This document shows positions 1 through 7,707 of a stretch of 64,000 bases of DNA, piece by piece. The notes below the pieces were generated by a model, which made no database searches, was not told where the DNA came from, and was given only the letters and a program-made list of their open reading frames with translations. Source of the stretch: a bacterium (lineage in GTDB: Bacteria; Electryoneota; RPQS01); the NCBI GenBank assembly GCA_016702305.1, contig JADJEH010000001.1, positions 186,001 to 250,000 of the forward strand, read 5' to 3'. The translations under genes and the position numbers were made by a program. Positions within the stretch are counted from its first letter, which is position 1, and every line of letters begins with the position of its first letter.

Positions 1-1004
1 CGGTCATAGACTTGTTCGCCCGTGCCGGCGATCGTGGACACGGTTTGTCCGGCGAGATCGAGTTTACGGATGAGATGATTGTCGGTGTCGGCAACGTAGA
101 GCAACTTGCGCTGGGCGTCGTAGGCCATGCCCTGCGGATTGGCGAACTGCGCCTGCGCGAATGAGCCGTCGGCTTGGCCTTTCGCGCCGGAGCCAGCGAT
201 GGCTTGGACCCTGCCCGTCGTGTCGGCGATAACGACGCGGTCGTGATTGGAATCTGCGATGAAGACCAAGTCGCCGTGCGCGTGGACCTTGCCGGGAAAG
301 GCGAGGCCCGAGGCGGCGGGTACGCGGGAGTCGCGTTTGTATTCGGGCGGGCCTGCGGCGAGCACGCCTTTGGCGCGGCCTTCATCGAGCAGAGCTTGAA
401 TAACGCCATCGAGAATCTCACGATTGCCTTCCCCGGAGAGCAGGCCGACGACACGGCCTTCGGCATCTACCACGCCGAGCGACGGCCAGGCTTGCACGCC
501 GTATTCAGACCAGATGCGGTGCGATTCGTCCACGACGACGGGATGGGCAATGTTGTAGCGCTGGCAGGCCGTGAGGATATTCTGTTTGTCGCTTTCGTTG
601 TCAAACTTGGCCGAGTGCACGCCGACCACGACGACGGGCTGTCCGGCATATTTATGCTCGATATATTCGAGATCGGGCAGGATGTGCATACAGTTGATGC
701 AGCAGTAGGTCCAGAAGTCAAGCACGACCAGGCGGCCCTTGAGTTCTTGACCGAAGTAGAGTGGACGATCGGTGTTCACCCACGCGAAATCGCGGGGAAA
801 CTCCGGCGCGCGCACGCGCTGCGTCGGAAGTTGCACTTGCGGCATGGCAGAGGTCTCCGTGGAGGATGCGCCGCCGACAGTCTCGGCGGCCGTTTTGAAA
901 GGGAATGGCAGCCGCGCGGGAGGCGGCGAACCGGAGCAAGCGGCGAAGGCGAATATCAGAGACAGCGAGGCAAGGGTCAGGAGAAGCGGACGAAAACGGG
1001 TCAT
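1..1004 (-). CDS. thioredoxin-like / NHL-repeat protein (C-terminus cut by window edge)
   Basis: An open frame runs from ATG at 1004 off the left edge, giving at least 334 residues. The N-terminus is hydrophobic and ends in F-A-A-C (Cys23), a possible but non-canonical lipobox, so export and perhaps lipid anchoring are likely. Residues about 60-200 form a thioredoxin-like domain with the active site W-T-Y-C-C-I-N-C (Cys102/Cys105). From about residue 210 there are NHL beta-propeller repeats (VHAHGDLVFIADSNHDRVV, LLYVADTDNHLIRKL). This domain order matches the NHLRC2-like family of thioredoxin-NHL proteins. Inference: an envelope protein with a redox-active or scaffold thioredoxin domain; its substrate is unknown. 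It is divergent from the aro operon. Confidence 0.85.
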   Translation of the reverse strand, partial: MTRFRPLLLTLASLSLIFAFAACSGSPPPARLPFPFKTAAETVGGASSTETSAMPQVQLPTQRVRAPEFPRDFAWVNTDRPLYFGQELKGRLVVLDFWTYCCINCMHILPDLEYIEHKYAGQPVVVVGVHSAKFDNESDKQNILTACQRYNIAHPVVVDESHRIWSEYGVQAWPSLGVVDAEGRVVGLLSGEGNREILDGVIQALLDEGRAKGVLAAGPPEYKRDSRVPAASGLAFPGKVHAHGDLVFIADSNHDRVVIADTTGRVQAIAGSGAKGQADGSFAQAQFANPQGMAYDAQRKLLYVADTDNHLIRKLDLAGQTVSTIAGTGEQVYD

Positions 1005-1175
1005 TGGGTTTGGGGTCGAAAGAGTAAGGGCGGGTCGGCGCGAGGCTTATCCCAAAGACGACGGGAACTGGAAAAAGTTCCACCAGATTCCGGCTGACAT
1101 GCATCAAATGCAGTATTAACAGTGCTGTGGGGTGCCCGTGCCGGAACCTCACCCGGAGGATTGCCGGGGCGTTCC

Positions 1176-1204
1176 TTGAATGAGACGCGGATATTGTGTA
1201 TAAT
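1176..1204 (+). promoter_or_regulatory. sigma-70-type promoter of the aro operon
   Basis: TTGAAT (1176-1181) is followed after exactly 17 bases by a perfect TATAAT (1199-1204). The predicted start of transcription is near 1211, leaving a leader of about 23 bases before the aroF ATG at 1234. No strong Shine-Dalgarno sequence is visible in that leader, only AGG at about 1217. Confidence 0.75.
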
Positions 1205-1233
1205 AGGCCTCGATTTAGGTAGCCATAGACTTC

Positions 1234-2172
1234 ATGCCCCACAAGATTACATCGCAAACGTCTGATCCGCTGGTCGGCACCGGAAGCTCGCTGCACGGGA
1301 CGCCGCGCGTGGACGCGAACCTCGACTCCCCGACGGAGAACTTAGCTGCGGTGCGCGTGTTGCGCCGGGCGCATTCGCATGATACCATCGTTGCCGTGCG
1401 CGGCGTGGCGATTGGTGGACAAGAGCTGACCATTATCGCCGGTCCGTGCGCAGTGGAAACGCCGCAGCAACTGTTCGCGGCGGCGGAGTTGGCGGCGGCA
1501 AGCGGTGCGCATTTGCTGCGCGGCGGCGCGTTCAAGCTGCGGACATCGCCTTATGCGTTTTCGGGATTGGGTGAGGCGGGGTTGAAGCTGTTGAGTGAGG
1601 CACGGCGCGTGTCAGGCTTACCCGTGGTGACGGAAGTGGTGGATGAAGAGAGCGTGCTGCTGGCGGCGGCGCATGCGGACATGCTGCAGATCGGCACGCG
1701 TAATATGCACAACTATGTGCTGCTGAAGCAAGCGGCGGCGACAGGCAAGCCGATTCTATTGAAGCGCGGAATGGCGGCGACGCTTGAAGAATTTTTGCAG
1801 GCCGCTGAATATATTCTGGCGGCGGGTAATGCGCAAGTCGTATTGTGCGAACGGGGGATTCGGACATTCTCGGATTTCACGCGCAATACGCTCGATTTGA
1901 ACATCGTGCCTGCGCTGAAACTGATGACACACCTGCCGGTGATCACCGATCCTTCGCACGGCACGGGCCGCCGCGATCTGGTGATTCCCATGGCGCGCGC
2001 TTCGGTGGCAGCGGGCGCGGATGGCGTGTTAATCGAGATGCATCCTGATCCTGAGCGGGCGCTGTCGGACGGCTATCAGTCGCTTGATCCCGAGGAGTTC
2101 GGCGAACTCATGCATGACCTGTCACGCATAGCCACCGCGGTGGGTCGTACAGTGACGCGCCGTGGTCAGTAG
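1234..2172 (+). CDS. aroF: 3-deoxy-7-phosphoheptulonate synthase (DAHP synthase), short form
   Basis: This catalyses the first step of the shikimate pathway, condensing phosphoenolpyruvate with erythrose 4-phosphate. The 312 residues contain the type I barrel motifs of the Thermotoga/Bacillus class: AGPCAVE (69-75), LRGGAFKLRTSPYAF (96-110), LLKRG (176-180), CERGIRTF (206-213) and DPSHGTGRRD (240-249). In Thermotoga maritima the AGPC motif lies about 40 residues further in, after a ferredoxin-like regulatory domain. Here the N-terminal 35 residues are unrelated low-complexity sequence, so that domain appears absent. An in-frame stop at 1216-1218 rules out an upstream start. It is the first gene of the operon and overlaps aroA by 11 bases. 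Confidence 0.95.
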   Translation: MPHKITSQTSDPLVGTGSSLHGTPRVDANLDSPTENLAAVRVLRRAHSHDTIVAVRGVAIGGQELTIIAGPCAVETPQQLFAAAELAAASGAHLLRGGAFKLRTSPYAFSGLGEAGLKLLSEARRVSGLPVVTEVVDEESVLLAAAHADMLQIGTRNMHNYVLLKQAAATGKPILLKRGMAATLEEFLQAAEYILAAGNAQVVLCERGIRTFSDFTRNTLDLNIVPALKLMTHLPVITDPSHGTGRRDLVIPMARASVAAGADGVLIEMHPDPERALSDGYQSLDPEEFGELMHDLSRIATAVGRTVTRRGQ

Positions 2173-3469
2173 CGGACTCAGCACGCGCATACGGGCCGCG
2201 CGTGAACCGTTGCGAGGCAGCTTAGCCCTGTCCGGCGACAAATCGGTTTCTATACGAAGAGCGCTATTTGCGCTCTTTTCGCACCGGGACGTTCGCCTGC
2301 AGAATTACGGCACGGGCGAGGATTGTCAGACGGCGCTGCTGTGTCTTGAAGCCCTGGGACAGACGGTCGAACGCACGGCTGATGAAATCGTCATTCGCAG
2401 CGGACCTCTGCGCAGCGGGGTGACGCTGGACTGCCGTAATTCGGGCACGACGGCGCGGTTGTTAATGGGGCTATTGGCCGGGCGGGACGGGACGTGGATC
2501 ATGCGAGGCGATGAGTCACTCTCGCGGCGACCCATGGCGCGCGTAACGGAACCGCTCGCAAAAATGGGCGCGCGGATTGATCTCGCCGACGGTAACAAGC
2601 TGCCCGCTCGAATCATGGGCAGCGCGCTGAGCGGATGCGATCACGATCTGCGGATCGCGAGCGCACAGGTGAAGAGCGCGGTACTCTTGGCCGGACTTCA
2701 TGCTGACGGAGTCACGCGTGTGCGCGAACCACTACCTTCGCGGGATCATACGGAGCGGCTGTTGGGATTGCGGCAGAGTCCGGAACGCTTCTGGATGGTG
2801 GACTCGACGACGCTTGAGACCTTGCCGATTGACCTGGACGGTGTGATTCCGGGAGACATATCGAGCGCAGCGTTCTGGGCGGTGGCGGCGCTGCTGGTTC
2901 CGGGTTCTGAGATTGTGATTCCACGAGTGTTGTTGAATCCACTGCGCGCGGCGTGGTTTGACGCGCTGCGCACTGCGGGCGCGGACATTCAGGCGCATGT
3001 GGAGGGAGTCGTGTGCAATGAGCCGGTGGGCACGCTGCGCATTCGGCATAGCGAGCTCCGTCCGCTGCATGTGCGCGCGGCCGATGTACCCGGGTTGATT
3101 GATGAGATTCCAGCGCTGACGGTACTAGCAACGACGATACCCAATACGTCGAGATTTGAGGAGCTCCGTGAATTGCGCGTCAAGGAGAGTGACCGGCTGC
3201 AAGTTGTCGCGGATCATCTGCTGGCGCTGGGTGTGTGCGTGGCGGTGGAGGGCGACGATCTCGTTGTCAACGGCGGAGCGGAGTTGCGCGGGACAGACTT
3301 AAACTCGTACGACGATCATCGCATTGCCATGGCCTTCGCGTTGGCCGGACTGGTGGCGAGTGGCGAGACGACGATCCATGACGCGGATTGCGCTGCCGTG
3401 TCATATCCTGAATTCTTCGCGGAATTGAATAAGCTAACCCACGACTCGGTCGTAATGTATAATCCATGA
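2162..3469 (+). CDS. aroA: 3-phosphoshikimate 1-carboxyvinyltransferase (EPSP synthase)
   Basis: This transfers the enolpyruvyl group of PEP to shikimate 3-phosphate, step six of the pathway. Its 435 residues match the family length. Visible motifs are LSGDKSVSIRRALFA near residue 22 (substrate-binding Lys-Ser), NSGTTARLLMG near 93, LSRRPM near 119, DEIPALTVLA near 312 (catalytic Asp), ELRVKESDRL near 340 and DDHRIAMAFALAG near 385. GTG at 2162 is the best start: it precedes the conserved N-terminus directly and overlaps aroF by 11 bases, suggesting translational coupling. The stop overlaps the aroE start in an ATGA. Confidence 0.96.
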   Translation: MVSSGLSTRIRAAREPLRGSLALSGDKSVSIRRALFALFSHRDVRLQNYGTGEDCQTALLCLEALGQTVERTADEIVIRSGPLRSGVTLDCRNSGTTARLLMGLLAGRDGTWIMRGDESLSRRPMARVTEPLAKMGARIDLADGNKLPARIMGSALSGCDHDLRIASAQVKSAVLLAGLHADGVTRVREPLPSRDHTERLLGLRQSPERFWMVDSTTLETLPIDLDGVIPGDISSAAFWAVAALLVPGSEIVIPRVLLNPLRAAWFDALRTAGADIQAHVEGVVCNEPVGTLRIRHSELRPLHVRAADVPGLIDEIPALTVLATTIPNTSRFEELRELRVKESDRLQVVADHLLALGVCVAVEGDDLVVNGGAELRGTDLNSYDDHRIAMAFALAGLVASGETTIHDADCAAVSYPEFFAELNKLTHDSVVMYNP

Positions 3470-4305
3470 GCTATCGCTTCGGCCTGATCGGCGAACATAT
3501 TGCATCGAGTTTGTCGCCCGTGCTTTTCTCGTGGGCTTTTCAGCACACGGGCACGTCGGGTTCGTATACGCTCTTTGACTTTCCGCGCAGGCTGGCGCGC
3601 TCGTTTCTGCTGCGCGCGCGTGTGGATTGGGACGGATTGAACGTGACCGCGCCGCACAAAGACCTGGCGTATACGCTGTGCGATGAGCTGTCGGAGACGG
3701 CGCGCACGGCGCGAGCGGTGAATACGCTCGTGCGGAGACAGGGGCGGTTGATCGGCTACAATACCGACGTCGCGGGTTTTCGCTACGCGCTTGAACAACG
3801 GCTCGAAGAGGTTTCGAAAGTCGAGCGCGTGCTGGTTATCGGCACGGGCGGCGCTGCTCGCGCGGCGATGATCGCGGTCAGTCAGGTTGTGCAGCCGTTG
3901 GAGTTGGCGATTGCATCGCGGCGTCCGGCGGATGCGATCGAGCGCGTGGCGCCAGTGCTGCCCGCACCGTACGCGCCGGTGCTGTTGACACACGCAAAGG
4001 CCCGGCGGAGGCTGCCGGAGTTTGATTTGATTGTGCAGGCGACGCCGGTCGGGCACATGGCCAATCCGGGTTTTCCACTGGAACCGCCATTCACGTTTAA
4101 GCCGGGTGCGCTGGTGTTCGATCTCATTTACTCACCGCGCAAAACGCTCTTTCTGGAGGCGGCTCGTTCGTTTGGCGCGGTGACGGAAAACGGGTTGGTG
4201 ATGTTGTTGGCGCAAGCTGCCGAGAGCTATCAGATCTGGACGGGTCAGCCGTTTCCGCTGGAATTGGCGGTGCGTGAACTCTTGCCGGACCTGCGTAATT
4301 CATGA
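3466..4305 (+). CDS. aroE: shikimate dehydrogenase
   Basis: This NADP-linked enzyme reduces 3-dehydroshikimate to shikimate (step four). Its 279 residues carry SLSP near residue 16, NVTAPHK near 58 with the catalytic Lys, the Rossmann motif GTGGAARAAM near 126, and the C-terminal NGLVMLLAQAAESYQIWTG block. The ATG start overlaps the aroA stop by four bases, and its own stop overlaps the aroC start by four. The second and third genes of the usual NADP discriminating loop are not distinctive enough to confirm cofactor choice. Confidence 0.95.
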   Translation: MSYRFGLIGEHIASSLSPVLFSWAFQHTGTSGSYTLFDFPRRLARSFLLRARVDWDGLNVTAPHKDLAYTLCDELSETARTARAVNTLVRRQGRLIGYNTDVAGFRYALEQRLEEVSKVERVLVIGTGGAARAAMIAVSQVVQPLELAIASRRPADAIERVAPVLPAPYAPVLLTHAKARRRLPEFDLIVQATPVGHMANPGFPLEPPFTFKPGALVFDLIYSPRKTLFLEAARSFGAVTENGLVMLLAQAAESYQIWTGQPFPLELAVRELLPDLRNS

Positions 4306-5465
4306 TTCGATTCCTTACGGCAGGCGAAAGCCACGGACCGGGTCTGACGGGGATTCTGGAAGGGATGCCGGCGGGACTTGCGATTACCGAAGCGGAGATC
4401 GCGGCGGATCTTGCGCGTCGTCAAAAGGGACATGGACGCGGCGGGCGCATGCAAATTGAAACGGACATCGCGAAGATTCTTGGCGGCGTGCGTTACGGTC
4501 AGACGCTGGGATCGCCGATCGCGCTGTTTATCGAGAATCGCGATTGGGAAAATTGGCGCGTAAAGATGGCGATTGATGATCCCGGTGCTGAATTGCGCAG
4601 CGAGAAGTTAACCAACCCGCGGCCCGGGCACGCGGATTACGCGGGATCTTTGAAGTATCAGCAGGACGACATCCGCAATATCATCGAGCGTTCGTCGGCG
4701 CGCGAGACGACGATGCGCGTGGCGTTAGGGGCGATCTGCCGCAAGTTTTTCGGCGAATTTGGCGTGCGCGTCTATTCGCATGTCGTGAAAATTGGTGGCG
4801 TGACCGCCGCAGGGCTGGAGAGCGATGCACCGCTTGAAGAGTATTTTGCGCGAGTGGAAAAGAGCCCGGTGCGCTGCGGAGATGCGAGCGCCGAGCGCGC
4901 CATGATGGAGGTTATTGATCGCGCGGTCGAGACGAAAGACACGGTTGGCGGAGTGTTTGAAGTGATCGTTGCGGGGCTGCCGGTGGGACTCGGGAGTTTT
5001 GTACACTTCGACCGGCGGCTCGACGGTATCTTGGCGCAGGCAATGGTCTCGATTCATGCGATGAAAGGCGTCGAGTTCGGGATGGGCTTTGAGGTCGCCG
5101 ATGTGTACGGGAGTCAGGTGCACGACCGACTCTATCCGGCAGCGGACGGCGCCCGGCGGCGCACGAATGCGGCGGGCGGAACGGAAGGCGGAATGAGCAA
5201 CGGTGAGCGCATCGTGATGCGCGTGGCGATGAAGCCGCTGTCGTCGCTGATGCAGCCGCTCGACTCGGTTAATCTGGCGACGGGCGAGGCGATTGCCGCG
5301 TTGCGCGAGCGCAGCGACGTCTGTGCGGTGCCCGCGGCGGGTATCGTCGGCGAAGCGATGGCGCTGTTGGCGCTGATGAATCCGTTTCTGGAAAAGTATG
5401 GCGGTGATTCCATGAGCGAGATTCATGCACACGCGGCGGCGACGCCGAGGTCGCCATGGCGATAG
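4302..5465 (+). CDS. aroC: chorismate synthase
   Basis: This FMN-dependent enzyme converts EPSP to chorismate, the last step. The 387-residue protein begins with the hallmark TAGESHGPGLTGILEGMPAG. It also has RRQKGHGRGGRM near residue 37, the RPGHADYAGSLKY block near 105, and RSSARETTMRVALG near 128. The family signatures and length are complete. It overlaps aroE by four bases and aroK by ten. The basic arginine-rich N-terminal loop that binds the substrate phosphate is present. Confidence 0.96.
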   Translation: MIRFLTAGESHGPGLTGILEGMPAGLAITEAEIAADLARRQKGHGRGGRMQIETDIAKILGGVRYGQTLGSPIALFIENRDWENWRVKMAIDDPGAELRSEKLTNPRPGHADYAGSLKYQQDDIRNIIERSSARETTMRVALGAICRKFFGEFGVRVYSHVVKIGGVTAAGLESDAPLEEYFARVEKSPVRCGDASAERAMMEVIDRAVETKDTVGGVFEVIVAGLPVGLGSFVHFDRRLDGILAQAMVSIHAMKGVEFGMGFEVADVYGSQVHDRLYPAADGARRRTNAAGGTEGGMSNGERIVMRVAMKPLSSLMQPLDSVNLATGEAIAALRERSDVCAVPAAGIVGEAMALLALMNPFLEKYGGDSMSEIHAHAAATPRSPWR

Positions 5466-5977
5466 TTTACCTGTGCGGCATGCCGGGAGCGGGGAAGAGC
5501 ACGCTCGGTCCGCTGCTGGCGGAGTTGCGCGCCCAGCCGTTCATTGACCTCGATACGATGATTGAGCAGCGCGCCGGAATGACGATTCCGGCGATTTTTT
5601 CATCGGTGGGTGAGGGACAGTTTCGAGATTTTGAGAATCTGTCGCTGGTGCAAGCGGCGTCGCGGGGAGACAGCGTGATTGCATTAGGCGGTGGCGCGCT
5701 GGAACGCGATGACAATCGCGACGTGATCATGGCGAGCGGATTGCTGATATTGCTCGAGGCGCCACTGCCGCTGTTGGCGGCGCGCACGATGTCGCAAGTC
5801 GGGCGACCGCTGTTTCGGGACGGTGAGTCGCTGGCCGAACGCGTCGGCGTACTGCAGATGCTGTGGGAACGGCGGCGGGAGTATTTTGAATTGGCAGCGC
5901 TGACATTTGAAACGGATGACGCCGACCCGCAGCAGACGGCCCTAAAGATATTCGAGGCCATTGATGGACTCGTTTAA
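5456..5977 (+). CDS. aroK: shikimate kinase
   Basis: This phosphorylates shikimate at O3 using ATP (step five). The 173 residues include the P-loop GMPGAGKST (about 8-16), the shikimate-binding DLDTMIEQ near residue 32, and a GGGAL motif near 79 that corresponds to the conserved GGG substrate-binding segment. RPLF near 120 is in the expected lid region. The ATG lies inside the end of aroC (10-base overlap) and the gene overlaps aroB-aroQ by 17 bases. Confidence 0.94.
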   Translation: MAIVYLCGMPGAGKSTLGPLLAELRAQPFIDLDTMIEQRAGMTIPAIFSSVGEGQFRDFENLSLVQAASRGDSVIALGGGALERDDNRDVIMASGLLILLEAPLPLLAARTMSQVGRPLFRDGESLAERVGVLQMLWERRREYFELAALTFETDDADPQQTALKIFEAIDGLV

Positions 5978-7529
5978 TTTGCGCACATCGAGCGGGATCG
6001 TACCAATTCGCTTTGCGCGGGCCGAGGCCGCGTGGATCGCGGCGGAGATCGCTGAGAGTTTTGGCGCGCGCAGGCCGCGGGTGCTGCTGGTGACGGATGA
6101 AAACGTGGCGCTGCATCACTTGCAGAGTGTGGCGGGCGCGCTGACGGGGCAGGGGTTTGACGTGACACCGGCCGTGATGGCGCAGGGAGAAGAGCAGAAG
6201 AAGTGGTCACGTGCCAAAGAGTTATTGGACATTCTCACGCAGAAGCGGTTTGCGCGGGATGACTTCGTCGTTGCCCTTGGCGGAGGCGTGGTGACGGATT
6301 TGGCGGGATTTGTCGCGAGCATCTATCTGCGCGGCATCGCGTGGGTGGCGGCGCCTACTTCGCTGTTGGGGATGGTGGATGCGGCGATCGGCGGGAAAAC
6401 GGGCGTCAATCACGAGGTCGGGAAGAACTTGATCGGCTCGTTCTATCAGCCGAAGCTCGTGGTGGCCGAGCTGTCCATGCTGGGGACGCTTCCAGAGCGC
6501 GAATTGCGTTCGGGTGCGGCGGAGATCGTCAAAGGGGCGCTGCTCATCGGAGGCGAATTCTGGCAGGAGATGCGCGAGGCCGGACCCGATGCGCTGATGT
6601 GGAGCGGCGATCAGCTTGATCGTTTCATCGTGCGCGGTGCGCAGGTGAAGATTGAGATCGTCGCACGGGACGAACACGAGCAAGGCGAGCGGGTGCTGTT
6701 GAATCTGGGGCATACATTCGGTCATGCGCTCGAACAGGCGGCGGGGTATGGGACGTTCACGCACGGTGAGGCGGTGTTTCACGGGCTGCGGGCAATGCTC
6801 AGGATTGCGAAAGGAATGCTGATCATGAAGCCCGAGCCATTCCGGCTCATTGATGAATGGCTGGCGAAACTACCGCTGCCGGGCGTGCCGTGTGATGCCC
6901 GGGTGATCGGTGATGCGCTGCAAAGTGACAAGAAAAGTGCGGCCAAGCGGTTGCGGTGGGTGGTGCTGCGCGATGCGGGACAGCCGCTGGTGAGCGCCGA
7001 GGTGCCGAACGCGTTGGTGCGCGAGGTGGCGGAGTGGCTGGCCGATGACCTTGCTCATCGGCGTGCTATGCGGCCCGGGGCGCGGCCCAGGCGAGTGTTA
7101 GTACTCAATGGGCCGAATCTCAATTTGCTGGGCACGCGCGAACCTGCTGTATACGGAACGACGACGCATGACGACCTGGCGGAGCTCTGCAGGGCGTGGG
7201 CCGAGGAGCTGGGGATTGAGCTAATCGTGCGGCAAAGTAATTCGGAGGGGGAATACGTCTCCCTGTTACAGTGGTCGCGCAATTGGGCGGATGGGCTGGT
7301 GCTGAATCCGGGGGCGTTCACGCACACGTCGGTGGCGGTGCGCGACGCGCTGGCGGCAGTCTCATTGCCCGCCGTGGAGGTGCACATATCGGATCCTCTG
7401 CAACGGGAGGAGTTCCGACATGTCTCGCTGATTGCGGACCTGTGTCAGTTGAGTATTCGCGGGCAAGGGGTGGAGGGCTATCGGCAGGCTATAACGGATT
7501 TGGCGCAGATTCGACCGGAAACCCCGTAG
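5961..7529 (+). CDS. aroB-aroQ: bifunctional 3-dehydroquinate synthase / type II 3-dehydroquinase fusion
   Basis: One uninterrupted 522-residue frame contains two whole enzymes. Residues 1 to about 360 are 3-dehydroquinate synthase (step two): the NAD-binding GGGVVTDLAGFVASIYLRG, GKTGVNHEVGKNLIGSFYQP, and the metal-ligand segments around KGALLIGG, LNLGHTFGHALE and FTHGEAV. Residues about 373 to 522 are a type II dehydroquinase (step three): LNGPNLNLLGTREPAVYG with its catalytic Arg/Tyr loop, RQSNSEGEY, LNPGAFTHTSVAVRDAL, and EVHISDPLQREEFRHVS. In that last motif Asp replaces the usual Asn. An in-frame ATG at 7068 could start a separate AroQ, but no good ribosome site precedes it. AroB fused to type II AroQ is unlike the fungal AROM protein, which uses the type I enzyme. 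Confidence 0.94.
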   Translation: MMDSFNLRTSSGIVPIRFARAEAAWIAAEIAESFGARRPRVLLVTDENVALHHLQSVAGALTGQGFDVTPAVMAQGEEQKKWSRAKELLDILTQKRFARDDFVVALGGGVVTDLAGFVASIYLRGIAWVAAPTSLLGMVDAAIGGKTGVNHEVGKNLIGSFYQPKLVVAELSMLGTLPERELRSGAAEIVKGALLIGGEFWQEMREAGPDALMWSGDQLDRFIVRGAQVKIEIVARDEHEQGERVLLNLGHTFGHALEQAAGYGTFTHGEAVFHGLRAMLRIAKGMLIMKPEPFRLIDEWLAKLPLPGVPCDARVIGDALQSDKKSAAKRLRWVVLRDAGQPLVSAEVPNALVREVAEWLADDLAHRRAMRPGARPRRVLVLNGPNLNLLGTREPAVYGTTTHDDLAELCRAWAEELGIELIVRQSNSEGEYVSLLQWSRNWADGLVLNPGAFTHTSVAVRDALAAVSLPAVEVHISDPLQREEFRHVSLIADLCQLSIRGQGVEGYRQAITDLAQIRPETP

Positions 7530-7559
7530 ACACGCGGGCGGTACAATGGATGCGAGGAT

Positions 7560-7593
7560 GCGGCGGCAGGCTTGAAGTTCCGCCGCTTTTTTT
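7560..7593 (+). terminator. rho-independent terminator of the aro operon
   Basis: A 7-bp perfect stem GCGGCGG (7560-7566) / CCGCCGC (7580-7586) with a 13-base loop is followed directly by seven T residues (7587-7593). It lies 30 bases after the aroB-aroQ stop. Confidence 0.85.
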
Positions 7594-7626
7594 GTAAGTT
7601 GAGTATTCACCGGAATCTATGGTCTC

Positions 7627-7650
7627 GATTTGTGAACACAATCACAAATC
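7627..7650. promoter_or_regulatory. CRP/FNR-family operator-like palindrome upstream of trxB
   Basis: Two perfect 9-base arms, GATTTGTGA (7627-7635) and TCACAAATC (7642-7650), flank a 6-base spacer. The core TGTGA-N6-TCACA is the exact consensus half-site arrangement of CRP-family regulators. It lies 57 bases before the trxB start. A weak -10-like TAAACT lies at 7676-7681, so activation or repression cannot be told from sequence. Confidence 0.6.
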
Positions 7651-7707
7651 GTGAGCAAGATCGGCATCTTCCGGCTAAACTATTGATCATACAGGACTTT
7701 TGACAAG

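Noticed and set aside
174..1097. Plus-strand 307-residue frame over the thioredoxin/NHL gene
   Set aside because: It is the antisense of a clear minus-strand coding sequence with recognisable domains; its own product has no recognisable motif.
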